NCBI GenBank assembly: GCA_038503065.1
Contig: JBCAMK010000004.1
Coordinates: forward strand, 633,001 to 697,000
DNA length: 64,000 nt
From: Paragyromitra xinjiangensis
Lineage: Eukaryota > Ascomycota > Pezizomycetes > Pezizales > Discinaceae
Direction of reading: 5' to 3'
Under the pieces are notes generated by a model. It had not been told where the DNA came from. It saw only the letters and a program-made list of their open reading frames with translations, and searched no databases. Of this stretch, positions 10,501 to 22,446 are shown in pieces. The first letter of the stretch is position 1. Every line of letters starts with the position of its first letter. The position numbers and the translations under genes were made by a program.

Positions 10501-13500
10501 GAGAATTGAGGACAAGGCTAGAGTAGCAGTAACCCGTTTCATCTGTCCAACTGGCTCAGCCTTGTCAACATCTGAAGACTGCAATTCGATCGAAAGCTGT
10601 GTATACTGTCCGTAGAGGCAGGTGTAAGCAGCGGAACGGGGCTTTACGCAAGAACGCTTCTCCGAGGAACACTTGATACCGAATTCAAGACCATCTGCTA
10701 TCAGAGATCAAACCAGACGTATCAAACACAATTTCTGTCACCGCCACAACTGACAAAAACACTGCCTAACTGGTATTTACCTAATCTCCCGATCTCCCTG
10801 CCACGAAGCCAGTGACTATCATCCGGGGTGCATTCTGTCACCCTGTATCCAGGTTCTAGTCAATTTTGGCGTTTCCAAATGTGTTGTCACTCGGCACTCA
10901 CCTGGTGCTGGTTCGTCCGATTTCCTGGTTCCCACCTCGGAACGCGGGGTCTACGGTTAGAGGGATGGCGAAACGGAGGGTTCACGAATGAGGGGTGGTG
11001 AGAGGTGATGAGTTGTTCGTTTTTATTATTTTATGCGTCTCTGGTGGCGAGATGATCTTCGCTTCAGCTTGTGATGAGCCTTGCGATGATCCTGAGGCTC
11101 AAAATTCGGACAGTCGATCTTACATGAAAAGAATGTGCAGAAGAAAACAACACAACGATAACTAAGTAGGGTTCGGAAGATCTTGGAAAACGCCGTACCC
11201 GTACCTGAAACGATGGATTTTCAGAACCTGCCGTCAATCATGGTGGATCATTCGAACCTAGCCATACAAGCATTTTATGACTAACTAGCAAGCACGTGCA
11301 TTCTGATCCCAGCTGCTCGTCCTCACTTGGTCAAGTGACTTCAAAAAAAATACGTATCTGCTGGACACGAATCCAGTCTGGAGTGCAAACCTCGGCTACT
11401 TATGAGTATCGTAGTTCAATTTCGTGCGCGCTTCCTGCGGCTCTAAGCACTGCTCACCAGACTTGCACGTAAAACGATCATTCAGATCTCAATCACAAAT
11501 GGTCGCAGGTGATTGCTCAACGTGCAACATCGATACGCTTCCCACTGCTGGATAGGTATTCCACTGCACTAGTTCTCCTCCAAAAAGAAATGTTCTCAAG
11601 AGGAATAAGGGTGGGCCCCTTACTGACTCAAAGACTTTGCTTTCTCAGCTCAAAACAAAACACTGTTTGGCACTCCGCATAGTGTCTGTTTTTGGCACAG
11701 CACAGTCTAGGCAGACGAGATCGCGACCCCGTACTCTCGTTGCGTTGTCCATGCCGGTCCTGCCTTACCTGTCATTCCCTTGCCTGAGCTGTGCAGCTAC
11801 ATACGATGATTTTCAGGCCTGACGTTAAGAGTCCCTGGACGTCACCAATAGGTTCCGCGGAAGCAGGGACGTTCCGTTGACGTGGAGGGATCTACCTACC
11901 CCTGTAGATTAATGAATTTATAGATGGGCTGCGTCAAGGGAGTTGCAGTGCAGGTACATACATCTACTCTATTCATCGTACAGTAATCATATCTGGCTGC
12001 GGGAATTAGGGAATCTGGCTTCAGATAGAGTACAAAACACCTGGTATTTTCTGATTCTTGGAGAGCACGATCTTGCTTGTGCAGTGTCACGCTATGCTGA
12101 CGCACATAAGGCAAATTAATAGTATATATGCGCACTGCGCATCCAGCGAAACGAGGGGAAAGATAACAGTAGCGTGAGAGAAATGGCTGTGTGAAAAACT
12201 TTTTCTCCCAGGGTAGAGCCCAAATGATAACAGTCAGCCAGGCTCGGGATAACAGGCCACCGTACGCCTGCACGAGGACCCAGTCTCGATAGTCCTGCGG
12301 GAGATAGATGCGAAAAATGCCCATTCCGGGGATGAGATCCCTGTCCGCGGCTCTGTCGTGGGCTGAGATTCGGTCATCCAGGCTAGAATCGAAACCTTAG
12401 TTCAACCTTGGACGGTATCGTGATGCAGACCTGATCAGCCCTGACCTTGTTATTGTTTACTGGCACGTAGCTCGGTTCGGCCCACTGAAGATTTTTTATC
12501 TTGCATTCAAGTTTGGTTCACGATGCTTTCCTGCCTACAGTATCTGCTGCTTCGAGCCATCTGGCCGAGGTTTAGGGCCTAGACTAGGTTGTTCTGCGAA
12601 ATTGGCTAGAAATGAAATCCGGGTTGAGAGCGAAGAAACCTTCTTGCGTTGGATCTCCCCTGCAGTCATCCTTTGATTTTCACATGCTATTTACCGTGTC
12701 AAGAAATCAGATTCGAAAGGAAGTGCTTGAGCCGCTCAAGCGGAGCCTCTGTGTTTACGGGTGGTCACGACGAAACAGATTTTCTGTGCATGTTCTCTGG
12801 CAGTCGCAAGGTGGCACAGACGTCCAAGTTCTTGCTGGATTGATGTTTGACAGGTCCTTCAGCCGAAGCTCAGGAAGCACGGGGAGTTCAGCTGCGGCTC
12901 GGATAGACAGGGGTGACGCGTAGAGTTTGGGGAGAAAGCTTGGGAAAGTGAGATAATAGCCACCACTTACGTCACAGGACCGCTTCACTTGGCGGCTGCG
13001 CACAGACAATTACAAGGGCTCAACCGAACTTCCAAGGAAACCTCGAGATCTAAGACTCGCGTTTCGATCGACGTCTTCAACGCCCACTCCAGTCGCCCTC
13101 ACACCCTCTTGGGCCGTTCTCCGGTAAAGCGACATCATACAGAATTGGGAAACTGCCAACTCATCAATCACCACTGGTGCTGGTGTCCCCTCCTCATGAC
13201 CCTGGCAGTGTTCGGTTCGGTTCTAGAGTCCAGGCTGTGCTTCTCAGTCCGTGCGTTAAGACCGTCTGGGCTGGAGTAAGTATGATTTTTTCTTGATATC
13301 GCGAGGAAACGGCTGGGTATGCCAGACTACTTGGCCAGAGTAGACGGCCAGACCAATGAGTGGTCTGGTTATGAGGGTCCTTGGGTCCACCACCTACGCA
13401 AGACTAGAGTAAGGCGCTGCAATCTGAACTGAACTGATGCAACTCCCCTCGCATATCGAGTGTTGCGTTATTTTCTTACCCATCACGGCTGCTGCCGCTC

Positions 13501-13938
13501 TACCCCAGACGTCTATGGCGTAGTCGGTATGCGGTTGGGAGTGGGCGCTGCAGGGTCTCGCTCGCTCACTCGGCCAGCCACACACTACATACTCATTCAT
13601 ACGGAACAGGCTCACAGCGTTTTCCTGCCAACTGCTGGTTAATCTCCAATGAAGCGTAGGGCCGAGAAGACGTTCTTGTGTGAAACACCAGTTTCGGGAA
13701 ATCCTGCTTGTGACACTGTAGTTCCCGCTGGGGGAGGGGTGAGAGGGAGGGGGTGTATAAAACTTCTTGTCTCCCCCCCTTCGAGCTTTCTTTCTGCCCA
13801 TCACCCGCAGCATCATTAGCTCTCAGGATCCCCGTAGCTCAACATTATCACAGCTCATCGCCTCTCTATATTAACTTTCACGGTTTTCAATAATTCGTAG
13901 CAATTAAGGACCCTCGCCATAACCAAACCCAATCAGAA
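7505..13938. other. 6.4-kb gene-free region
   Basis: All open frames here are short (142 codons at most) and show no recognisable motif or convincing splice extension. Composition is balanced, with no obvious AT-rich, repeat-mutated character. One TACATGTA palindrome is at 8345. The last 150 bp before 13939 are pyrimidine-rich and probably hold the promoter of the next gene. Diverged relics cannot be excluded. Confidence 0.5.
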
Positions 13939-15367
13939 ATGACCTACTACGCAGCCCAGAACCCGTACCGGAACTCCACCGGTGGTCTTAACCTTTCTTC
14001 ACACTCTCGTTCTCCCCCACGAACCCAAATCATTATTCCTGTCCGACCTCCATCCCCAGCTCATTCTGACTGCTCGTCATGTGAGGGTTCTCTTCCTCTG
14101 AACACCCCGTGGTCGGATACACCAACTTCCTCGGGTCCTCATCTTCAGGACGAACGTCATCATCAGGGTGAACGCATTTGTACCAGAACGACTCGGCGTA
14201 TGTCTATTCACTCTGAAGGGGGACACCACCATCGCCCGGACCCATTGGTTATCCGTGGTGAATCACGATATGTTTCATCTGCACCACTCTCTGCTCCTCT
14301 CCAGGAACGCCGGACTTACCGCACCGATCATTCCGCTCGTACATTGATTGTCCCGAGCTCTTCTATGGAACGTAGTCGCCGATCTACTTCTACAGAACAC
14401 CACCGTCGGGCTGCTTCTACCTCTAGGACCTCCTACTCTAAGTATCACCATGGAATCGAGCAATTCGACGAGGAATACAATGATGGGACCACCGTTGGAC
14501 GCCGGGGTCGCACTAGATTCCCCCGCAGGCTTGTCAGCAGAGAGGCCGTTGAGCAGCTTGGGCTTCCATGGACCGAAGAGCACGACGGTGCCATCGTTGT
14601 TCTACGGGCACTGGACAGAACCGAAATTGAGCGATTGGTGGATCTAACAGAGGAGGTCCGACGTGAGTCCACAGTATTTCTCTCTTTCCTAACTTTCTTC
14701 TACTCTTGAGTTAGATACATTTGGGCATAAGCTAACATGGTAGCTCTCAGGTCGTCGTAATGGATCAGGAAAGTCGGTATCATTCATAGAGAAAGCAATC
14801 GTTCACGATCTCCCACCACGTGCCCCTTCTCCCCCACCCTTAGTTAATGAACGTATCGTCCATCATTACACTAGCGAGCGTCCATCTAATTCACTTACGT
14901 CTGAAAACATTGAAAATCTTAACACTCGAGGCCACGATTCCTCATTCTCGCATACAACCACCACAACCACCACAACCACGACTGAAGAACCCATCCTTTT
15001 ACCAATTCATATTATTCCCCCTGGGGCTACGGGGGGCACGAAGATTACGACTTTTACGACACCCTCTTTTCCATTGCCGCAGGATAGCCTAAGCAGGGCG
15101 GAGGAGAAGGCTATCAAGGCAGAGGAAAAGGCGATTAAATTAGAGGTGAAGGCGGATATGACCGGCAGCCGAAGGGATGAGCAGGAAGCATACAGGGCGA
15201 GATTGAAGGCTGAAGAGAAGAAAAAGAGGTTTGAGGAAAAGGAGTGGAAGGAGAGGGTTAAGAGGGAGGAGAAAGAGGTCAGGCGGATAGAAGAGAGGCG
15301 GATAGAAGAAAGGGAGGTTCTTAGGACGAGAAAGAACCACAAAGGGGAGACAGTCATCATGCGATGA
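13939..15367 (+). CDS. DUF8035-type fungal protein
   Basis: Two exons, join(13939..14662, 14751..15367), encode 446 residues. The intron is GTGAGT...CTCAG (88 nt). Residues 1-180 are low-complexity, rich in Ser, Arg, His and Pro. Residues about 192-241 (TRFPRRLVSREAVEQLG then LPWTEEHDGAIVVLRAL) match the short domain that I recognise as fungal DUF8035. A Thr-rich stretch of ACC/ACA codons follows at about 310, and a strongly charged Glu/Lys/Arg coiled coil at about 355-440 (KAEEK, RREEKEVRRIEERR). The function is unknown. The coding strand is C-rich in the first half and purine-rich in the last third. No signal peptide is visible. The domain name is from memory; the gene structure is clear. 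Confidence 0.8.
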
Positions 15368-17323
15368 GTGTTTACAACCTATTGCTTCAATTTTTCTAAC
15401 TACTGCTGCTTTCTCTCTCTCGGACTGGTCTTTGGGGGATTCGTGATTTGTTTTACTATTTGTTTCTGCACCTTTTTTGTTTCAACCGCTGCTAATTTTG
15501 TTTTACCGCATGTTGGAGTTTGTTTCTTGCTTCTTGCATTGTTGGATTAAATTTTATCAGCTCTTTTTTTGTTTTTTGAGCATTTTTGGGACGACGGGTG
15601 TTTGGAGGTCGGAAAATTATAGGAATAAAGTGCGTTTAAATTTTTATAAACTGCATCAAATCTCAAGATCCATACCAAACAACTCGTGAGAACTGCTTAT
15701 CTGCTGATGAAGGGTGAAACCATAGGCCAAAGCCCGACCGCTCAATCGAACCACTAAAAAAAAGTCTGGGGGAGTTATTTTAACATTTATCATCCTAGTC
15801 GTTTCTTGAAAAGCACAATTCGGAAGCCACTGACTGGTCCGAGACTTTTTGCGAATCGACTGACAGCTGTCACGCATCCTATTGATAGACCATTCACGTG
15901 AAACGATTCATATCGTCACGATTGCCTGCATCGAGATCTTCGGTGGTGGTGTTGGTCGAGTGGCTTGCAGGGGTCGGGGTTCAGGCCGTGGGGCAGGGAT
16001 TGAAGGAGTGAGACATAGTGAAGCACTCGAGGAGGGGTCATGGTGGATTGAAGTATAGGTGCCTGGTAGACATGTGCTTGGTTGTGTCGGAGGAGCTGCG
16101 TGCTGGGAGTTTAGGGATTCTTGAGAGGCATCAACCGGGGCGACAAGTTGGCAAGGATGGATTATTCCTGTGACCAGAAGCATCACTGTGAACAGGTCAA
16201 TTGATGGCTTTGTCACCCTTTCGTATACGGGTAGCAACAGGTACTTCGAAAAATTAGGTTGGTTTGGTTAAACGGCTTTGAAGACAAGAGCTAACTCCTG
16301 AAATGAACTCGTGACTAATGACTAATCCGATCGGTTAGTTACCTCGTGCATAGCTCATGTGTTGCGGGTCTATACCCGGGGTGAGGGTCCACTATGCGGG
16401 GGGGCTAGGATTATTTTCAGTCTATGTTTAGACGTAAAACATTCTAAGAGTGGAGATTATGGAAGCTGGAGCTGCAGTCCATCGATGTTTGCGTTGGGGT
16501 TGTGGTGAGTAAATGCTTGGACCCGGAATGAGGGTTTTCCCAACCTCCAGGATCCATTTAAAGTTGTTTGGTCTGCTTAAGGGTACCGCTTGTATCTCAG
16601 TATTTCAAACTTGCCGCCAAAGTCAACGGCTCAACCGGTTCTCCGAGGAGTTGGGACTGGGATGGGAGTGGTGCGACATTAGTCACTCGACACTTCATAC
16701 ATGTAGTTAATGGTTAGCTTCCAGCATTAATGAAAAAAAACCGTTCATGAGCTGCCTCCCACGTTGGTTTGAAGTTAATCTACACAGGGGAGGAGATGGA
16801 TTAAAGGCCCGGACTCATGAGCTATCCGACTAATTTTCGGTATGAGAGAGCAGCTGCACAGAGGATTTCTTGTTTTTGGGTGTATCTGCTATTGCCAGTT
16901 TGCAGGTGGGCTGGCCCATCCGCAGAATCTCTCTATTTGGAGACAGACCAACCCTTTACGAATAGGTTAGCTAGTTTATATATTGGTTTTAATGACCTAT
17001 GGGCTAAAATATAAAGCTCTCGCTAGATACGAAATTGCCACTCTTTACAATTTATTCTTGAGACTTATTTAGCTATTTAGAATTTAGAGTGGTCAGGGCT
17101 AGCCTCTTCTAGCGTCAAGCTTTATATCTAGGACAACGCCATAATTCCCCTGGGCTTGGCTCTTGCGATAAGTAATATATGAGGTGCACTAATGTTACAG
17201 TTGCGCGCAAGCGAGTGAGGAAAAAATGGCAATGAGTCTTTCTTCACAAAACCTCTCTCACACCTGAAATCCTTTTGGCCTCTTAAGGGTACGAAAATAA
17301 CTCTCAAGCCGTCTTGCAAATGA
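15368..17323. other. gene-free stretch
   Basis: A T-rich 3' region follows the DUF8035 gene (15370-15560). A 109-codon minus-strand frame at 15908-16237 is proline-rich and unsupported. A TACATGTA palindrome lies at 16698. A 176-codon minus-strand frame at 17128-17658 overlaps the end of the next gene in another frame and is treated as its shadow. Confidence 0.45.
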
Positions 17324-18862
17324 TCACTTTTCAGGGCTCCGCCATCTTCCCGCTTTATCCATACCCACAAGGTAAAACTCATTACCTTTAAACCATAATG
17401 TATCACAAATTTTCCTCTTTGTTGCCTCTCCAGATTCGCCATAGTGATATCGCTTCCCCGGAACTCGTCTGCCACTGAATCCGAAGGAAAGACTTTCAAA
17501 CCAGAAATTAAAATTTTGCATATTCGCTGGTATATTGTACCTTGCCCAGTAGACTTTGAATATGTCAGTGAGTTTGGTATTCGGATTGACCGATAAAACC
17601 CAAAGTTTATCAACGCTGTAGGTTCCCACGCCTGGGTTAAAATCTGTGGGGTAGCCAAGCCAGAATTTTAACTCGATTACTATGTATTCAGGGTTTAGAA
17701 TAATCTCCCTATACGCAATTTGGTAAAGACCCTGTGTGAGATTAGCTTGCTGCTGGGGGTGAGGGCTTGTTGTGAGTCGGCCTTCTGGAAGATCCACGAA
17801 AGATACCGTATTCGACGGGACCTGGGATTGGGGCTGTGTCTCAAGTGGTCGGACTGATCCATGTGAATACGATGGCGACGGTCCTACTCCTGCAACGAGG
17901 TTTTGGTTCCAGGGAAGGGGCACATGCGGCCTGCCTTGTATAGGCCATGGTTGATTTTGATATCTCTCTTGGGCGAACTGACCTGGTCCATATGATTGCA
18001 TTGGCATTGGCATTGGCATTGGCACTGTTGGTGTTGGTGTTGGTATTGCTATGGGGCCTCTATAAGGACTCAAATTTTGCCACTGCTTATTTGAGGGCAC
18101 TAGTTGGGGATGCCAGTTTCCTTGCCTGCCCGGAGGGCTTGCGTCTGCTGTGTCTGGAGATTTAGGTAGAGGAACAAATCCCCCAGCCTGGGCAGGCCAG
18201 GCCTGAATTTGAGATATCGTTTGAGCTGTACACATTGGCGTATACGGTTGCAGCGGCAAATATTCCCCTCCAAAATCTCGAGGCCGGAAAGGAAGACTAT
18301 CTTGTGGCTGTAGGTGTCTTGGCCAGAATGGCTGATCTATTTGACCGGGAAATTTATATGCCATTATCCCAGAACGTTTTATGGCATCATGCGAGGCATA
18401 AACAAGCAAATCATCCTGTTCTTCCTGTACATACCCATTTATGGTACTGCCCATAGCTGGCTTAGGTGGATACCATGTGCCAGATGAGCCATTCATAGAG
18501 AGATTGCCTAGCATCCATGTTACTGGGGTATTTTCTGAAGATGGCTGAGATTGGTTCCTATCTTGGATAGAGAGGATCTTCTGCTCTCCGGTTTGTGCTG
18601 CTAGTCCTTCTGACCTAGAAGAAACAGCTTTAGGTTGGAGAGAGGGCTCAAAACATGCTGCCTGCGGCTGCAGCCTACTTCGAGGAGGTATTTTAGGAGG
18701 TTGATTTTCTTGGCTAGACGATCCAGGGGATTTTTCTTCAGGCCCTCCTTTGGTTTCGCGGGAGTCATGAACTGCAGGGGATGCCCGTAAGGATTCCCGC
18801 TTCCTCCATATCCTTGTTGAGGCATTGTTTTGTCGCATCCGTCTATCTTGCTTGTTTGGCAT
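17324..18862 (-). CDS. hypothetical low-complexity protein
   Basis: A 512-residue frame without recognised domain. Residues 1-370 are disordered, rich in Pro, Gln, Ser and Gly. They include a Met-Pro run (VPMPMPMPMQ) written by a TTGGCA hexanucleotide microsatellite at 18001-18023, next to a second repeat of GTTGGT. Residues about 375-512 look globular, with regularly spaced aromatic and aliphatic residues (EYIVIELKFWLGYPTDF, FNFWFESLSFGFSGRR, CDTLWFKGNEFYLVGMDK). That tail could be a small beta-rich or ubiquitin-like fold, but this is a guess. The start is uncertain: an alternative frame at 18825-18601 (MPQQGYGGSG...) could be a real first exon spliced into this frame. The long open frame and structured tail support a real gene. 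Confidence 0.5.
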   Translation of the reverse strand: MPNKQDRRMRQNNASTRIWRKRESLRASPAVHDSRETKGGPEEKSPGSSSQENQPPKIPPRSRLQPQAACFEPSLQPKAVSSRSEGLAAQTGEQKILSIQDRNQSQPSSENTPVTWMLGNLSMNGSSGTWYPPKPAMGSTINGYVQEEQDDLLVYASHDAIKRSGIMAYKFPGQIDQPFWPRHLQPQDSLPFRPRDFGGEYLPLQPYTPMCTAQTISQIQAWPAQAGGFVPLPKSPDTADASPPGRQGNWHPQLVPSNKQWQNLSPYRGPIAIPTPTPTVPMPMPMPMQSYGPGQFAQERYQNQPWPIQGRPHVPLPWNQNLVAGVGPSPSYSHGSVRPLETQPQSQVPSNTVSFVDLPEGRLTTSPHPQQQANLTQGLYQIAYREIILNPEYIVIELKFWLGYPTDFNPGVGTYSVDKLWVLSVNPNTKLTDIFKVYWARYNIPANMQNFNFWFESLSFGFSGRRVPGKRYHYGESGEATKRKICDTLWFKGNEFYLVGMDKAGRWRSPEK

Positions 18863-20205
18863 CCTGGATACTGAGACGCCTCTTGACGCCTTTCTCCGCC
18901 AGTCTACACTTAATAAATACCTGTCTCACAGAAGTTAGCTCTACAGAAGGTGAGGGGTTGGACGAAGGGTGTGCTAACTTCTGTCCAGGAGCACACGGCA
19001 AAAGGTGCGCAAGTAACAATTCAAATTGATGATAGTACGTCTTTAGATAAAAGGAAATAGTAACTCTATACAACGACGTATTGATGAGATTGCTGTTACA
19101 GAGAAGGAAGTTGTTGTTGTTTAGATAGTGTATGCCCAACATGTGACATATAATCAAGTGATCTAGCTGGTCTCAACACTTCTGGAATCAGAAAAACCCC
19201 ACTCCAGCATAGTTGTCGACACTAATTGTAAGATAGTGGATTGTAATTCAGCTAGCTAATACATGTAGGTTACAAGACCATTGCTAATAATGATTCATAC
19301 GCCATTAATGGCAAGAATCCAAGATATCCCGATTAGGAATGAAACTCGAGTGGGCTATCCTTTAGCTAAAGTGCTAGAGCAGGTTCATTGCAATAACGAA
19401 ATATCGAGTTGGCGAAGTCTTCCCGTTTTCCTTGTGATCGGGCATTGATGGTTTGCAGCGGTTGAGCCGTGGTGGAATCACTAAAGGATAACGAATCAGA
19501 TCGCCTCTTTCGGGGAGGGTGTGGGTTTTAGGGTTGTAATTGACGCTCGTTGAGTATCAACTGTCGTTAGGTAGTCCTAACAGCACCTAATGGTTAGGCG
19601 TTTTTCTTAATCTTAGATTTTCTTTACCAGAGCAACTCGTACACAACATGCGACAAGGCTGATACACTAGTATGCACACGGTATGTCTACATATTTGTGA
19701 TAGTAGCCCGAAGGGATCTAGTAGGCAATATCCAAAATAGAGCTCGAACCGTGTAATTCTCTTCACCCGAGGGAATAGAAAACGTACAAGCTTCCATGAG
19801 ACTCGCAACCCTAACCCACCTAGTTTTTTATTCCTAGCTCTTCCGCTGTCCTGCTCTAGGGCCTCTTTCCATTTTTTCCGCACAATGATTATCGCTTCAT
19901 GCTTCAGTCGCACGATTGCATATACGTTTCACGATAGGTGGATTAGATGGAACGAGGAGAAACGCTAAGGAAGCTAAAATAAGTGAATTATCTAATCGCG
20001 ATTGATCAATAGAGGTTTCCTAGCGCGAAACATTACTAGATCTTCCCGCAGAGCCGCATCTTAAGCAAACATCACCAGAACCTTACCACTGTCATCCTTC
20101 CCCACTATCCCCCTGCCCCACCCTCATTCCTGCTATCTCGGTTTTAAGCTTCCTCTATTCTCCTTCATTTCATCGTCTCGTTATTTATTTCTGGCCCAAG
20201 AGCAA
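18863..20205. other. gene-free stretch and HNH promoter
   Basis: No supportable gene. A TACATGTA palindrome lies at 19260. The final 120 bp (about 20085-20205) are strongly pyrimidine-rich on the plus strand and lead into the HNH gene, consistent with a fungal promoter and 5' leader. Confidence 0.5.
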
Positions 20206-21555
20206 ATGGAAGACCGTTTTAGAGTTAACCGGCAGAGCCCAGCACCTTTAGTTCGTCGACAAAGCTCACTGGAAGATGTGCTCTCGTTTACATTATACTC
20301 GCCCGAGCCGACAGCAAGAGAACTCACAGATGCCCAGTTTCTCTATCATGAGCTAGTCCGGATGTGTGAGAATGATAGCGTTATCATAACTCCCCACCCC
20401 CGGCCGCTAGCAGCACCAAGAGAAAATCCTGGTGCAACCCAGGAGGAAACAGAGAGTCACACTGTCGACGAGAAAGTCTACGTCTACAAACTTTTCGAAT
20501 CCCTCTGGGAATTTTGTCCAACTATTGCTGGACGGCATAACATCGTCCGTATGGTCCTGGTTGCTCTGTTTGCAGGCCCGCGTGATCCAAACGACCCCTC
20601 CTCTCGTTCTCTCGCAACCGTTATTCCTATCGCCCGGCAACACCTAAGCTCCACAGCTACTGAACGCGAAGTAGTTAACAATACCCTTAAGCTTCTAGCA
20701 GAGGAGCTTTTGGCATCGCTATTCCTCCCTTTAAAGGCGCAAGGTCACTGCACCCCGGCAGTCACATCATACATCACGCCTACATCGCGCTCTGAAGTGG
20801 GATCTGCCCAAGCCACCAGCAGTCGCCTCCGGAACCTCCATTCTCTTGTTCTTGCCCGAGACGGAAGTTCGTGTGTTGTCACGGGCATCCAAGACAAAGG
20901 TGTGATGCGTCGTTCAGGGCGCCGTAGAGCAACTGACCCGCCACGGATGAAAACTGAGGTGGCCCACATTATCCCCCATTCTCTTAATGCGGTTGATGCC
21001 GCCGGTTCTCTTCCAGCGCCTAAACACACCGTTTGGCGGGGTTTAGACTTGTTTGATCCTGGAATTTCCCAAACCCTCGAGGGCCCGCTAATTGATACCC
21101 CTGCCAACACCCTTCTACTCGTCGCGGAGTTTCACGAGCGATTTGGCGCACTTGAAGCCTATTTCGAGGAAATAGAGGGTGCAAGTAACCACTATAGATT
21201 TGTGATTGCTGATGAGTACGATGACCTCGGGAACCAGTTTACGGTGAAGGATCGGATAATATTTGCAAACCACGAGCCGGTCGGAACACCACGCAGCCAG
21301 CTCCCGAGTCCACGGTTGCTTAGGCTACACCGTGCATGTGCTATGATACTGAACATGAGCGGTGCGGCTGGGTACATTGAGCGGCTCCTCAGCGATGCAG
21401 AAGAATTAATGGTGGAAGGCGTATTGGCAAATGATGGGAGTAGTGATATCGGAATATTTTTGAGGATGAGAGGGCTGTGTGAAGACGTGGAAGAGGGGAG
21501 GGTATTGCGGCAAGGTAAGCGGGGAGAAGTCCCCGATTACGTTTGGTGGGCGTAG
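20206..21555 (+). CDS. HNH_2-type nuclease-domain protein
   Basis: A single-exon frame of 449 residues. The HNH_2 (PF13391-like) core spans residues about 210-330. It runs LVLARDGSSCVVTG (Asp219, Cys222), the key EVAHIIPHSLN with His254, then HTVWRGLDLFDP and NTLLLVAEFHERFG. HNH_2 domains are metal-dependent nuclease folds, but in these fungal proteins the target is unknown. The N-terminal 200 residues (ESLWEFCPTIAGRHNIVRM) form a fungal-specific extension, and the last 90 residues are mostly helical. There is no signal peptide. A decayed paralogue lies 0.9 kb downstream in the same orientation. The coding strand drifts from C-rich to G-rich towards the 3' end. Confidence 0.88.
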   Translation: MEDRFRVNRQSPAPLVRRQSSLEDVLSFTLYSPEPTARELTDAQFLYHELVRMCENDSVIITPHPRPLAAPRENPGATQEETESHTVDEKVYVYKLFESLWEFCPTIAGRHNIVRMVLVALFAGPRDPNDPSSRSLATVIPIARQHLSSTATEREVVNNTLKLLAEELLASLFLPLKAQGHCTPAVTSYITPTSRSEVGSAQATSSRLRNLHSLVLARDGSSCVVTGIQDKGVMRRSGRRRATDPPRMKTEVAHIIPHSLNAVDAAGSLPAPKHTVWRGLDLFDPGISQTLEGPLIDTPANTLLLVAEFHERFGALEAYFEEIEGASNHYRFVIADEYDDLGNQFTVKDRIIFANHEPVGTPRSQLPSPRLLRLHRACAMILNMSGAAGYIERLLSDAEELMVEGVLANDGSSDIGIFLRMRGLCEDVEEGRVLRQGKRGEVPDYVWWA

Positions 21556-22446
21556 CGTGGGTTGGTTTGGCGTGATTGGTGATGTTGCGTTCTGATAACT
21601 GTTCCGTGGATGCTCGGCGCCTTTGGTACTAATCTTTGAATGCCGCTTAGAATCGAAAACCGGTGGGAGTAAACCCATTGAAGCTTAGGTTGTTGAAGAA
21701 ACAATAGGATTTCTTGATTGGTTATGCTGTGGCATAAACCATCATTGCATCATTAGACATATTTTAGGAAAGGGTAATATCGCTCCTGCGGCCGGTATCA
21801 CTACATGTATTAATTCATTCATAGATTTAGCTACTATTGACTGGGTTGTTTAATTCCGAGCATACGGTTGCTCCCGGCCGGATGACGAAATCGGCCAGTT
21901 TTGGGATTGAAAACTCGCCAGAAAACCTCAAAAACCCGTTAACCAAATCTGTCATCCCGCCAGCCTCGCTGTTTTACGGGAGCAAGTGACCCACCGTTTC
22001 CAGGCACAAGAATCCCGCATATAACCGAAGTTATAGCGTAAATATAACCTGCAGCTCAGCCCTACAATACAGCCCTTCAGCACAATTAACCAAAAACAAA
22101 GAAACGGTAGGTTATGAGGATCAACCTTGGAGAATAAAGGCTCCTAGGTTTCCGCATCGGCCGCATAAGCCCTAATCCTTTGATACACCACATAACTAAA
22201 ATTGCTTTCGAGATGGTGAAATCTATCCGCCAATTATATAATACAGAAACCACCACGATGATAAATGTCAATTACGGAGCTTTGAACCCACGTATTTTTC
22301 CCTAGAAGAATGAGCCTTACGTTCCGTTCTATTAACCCGGGTGTGGCTAAGCCTTGTGCTACCGGGGTTTTCATCACTAAACGCCAACACATTCGGTGCT
22401 CTCACTCCCTTGGATATCAACTTCCTATTTCATATCGAGCAGCAGA
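21556..22446. other. gene-free spacer between HNH copies
   Basis: This spacer lies between the HNH gene and its pseudogene. It contains TACATGTA at 21802. At 21865, just after a TA, is a 40-bp block starting CGGTTGCTCCCGGCC that resembles the terminal repeat of the MITE at 447-705. No matching right end was found, so it may be a truncated element. Confidence 0.5.

Noticed and set aside
11896..12324. 142-codon minus-strand frame
   Set aside because: No family resemblance, no splice partners and mixed composition; compatible with chance.
13394..13816. 140-codon minus-strand frame upstream of the DUF8035 gene
   Set aside because: No motif, and it lies in the likely promoter of the opposite-strand gene.
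16300..16400. tRNA-like GCGGGTCTATACCCGGG segment
   Set aside because: No T-loop consensus TTCGANNC, no D-arm or acceptor pairing around it.
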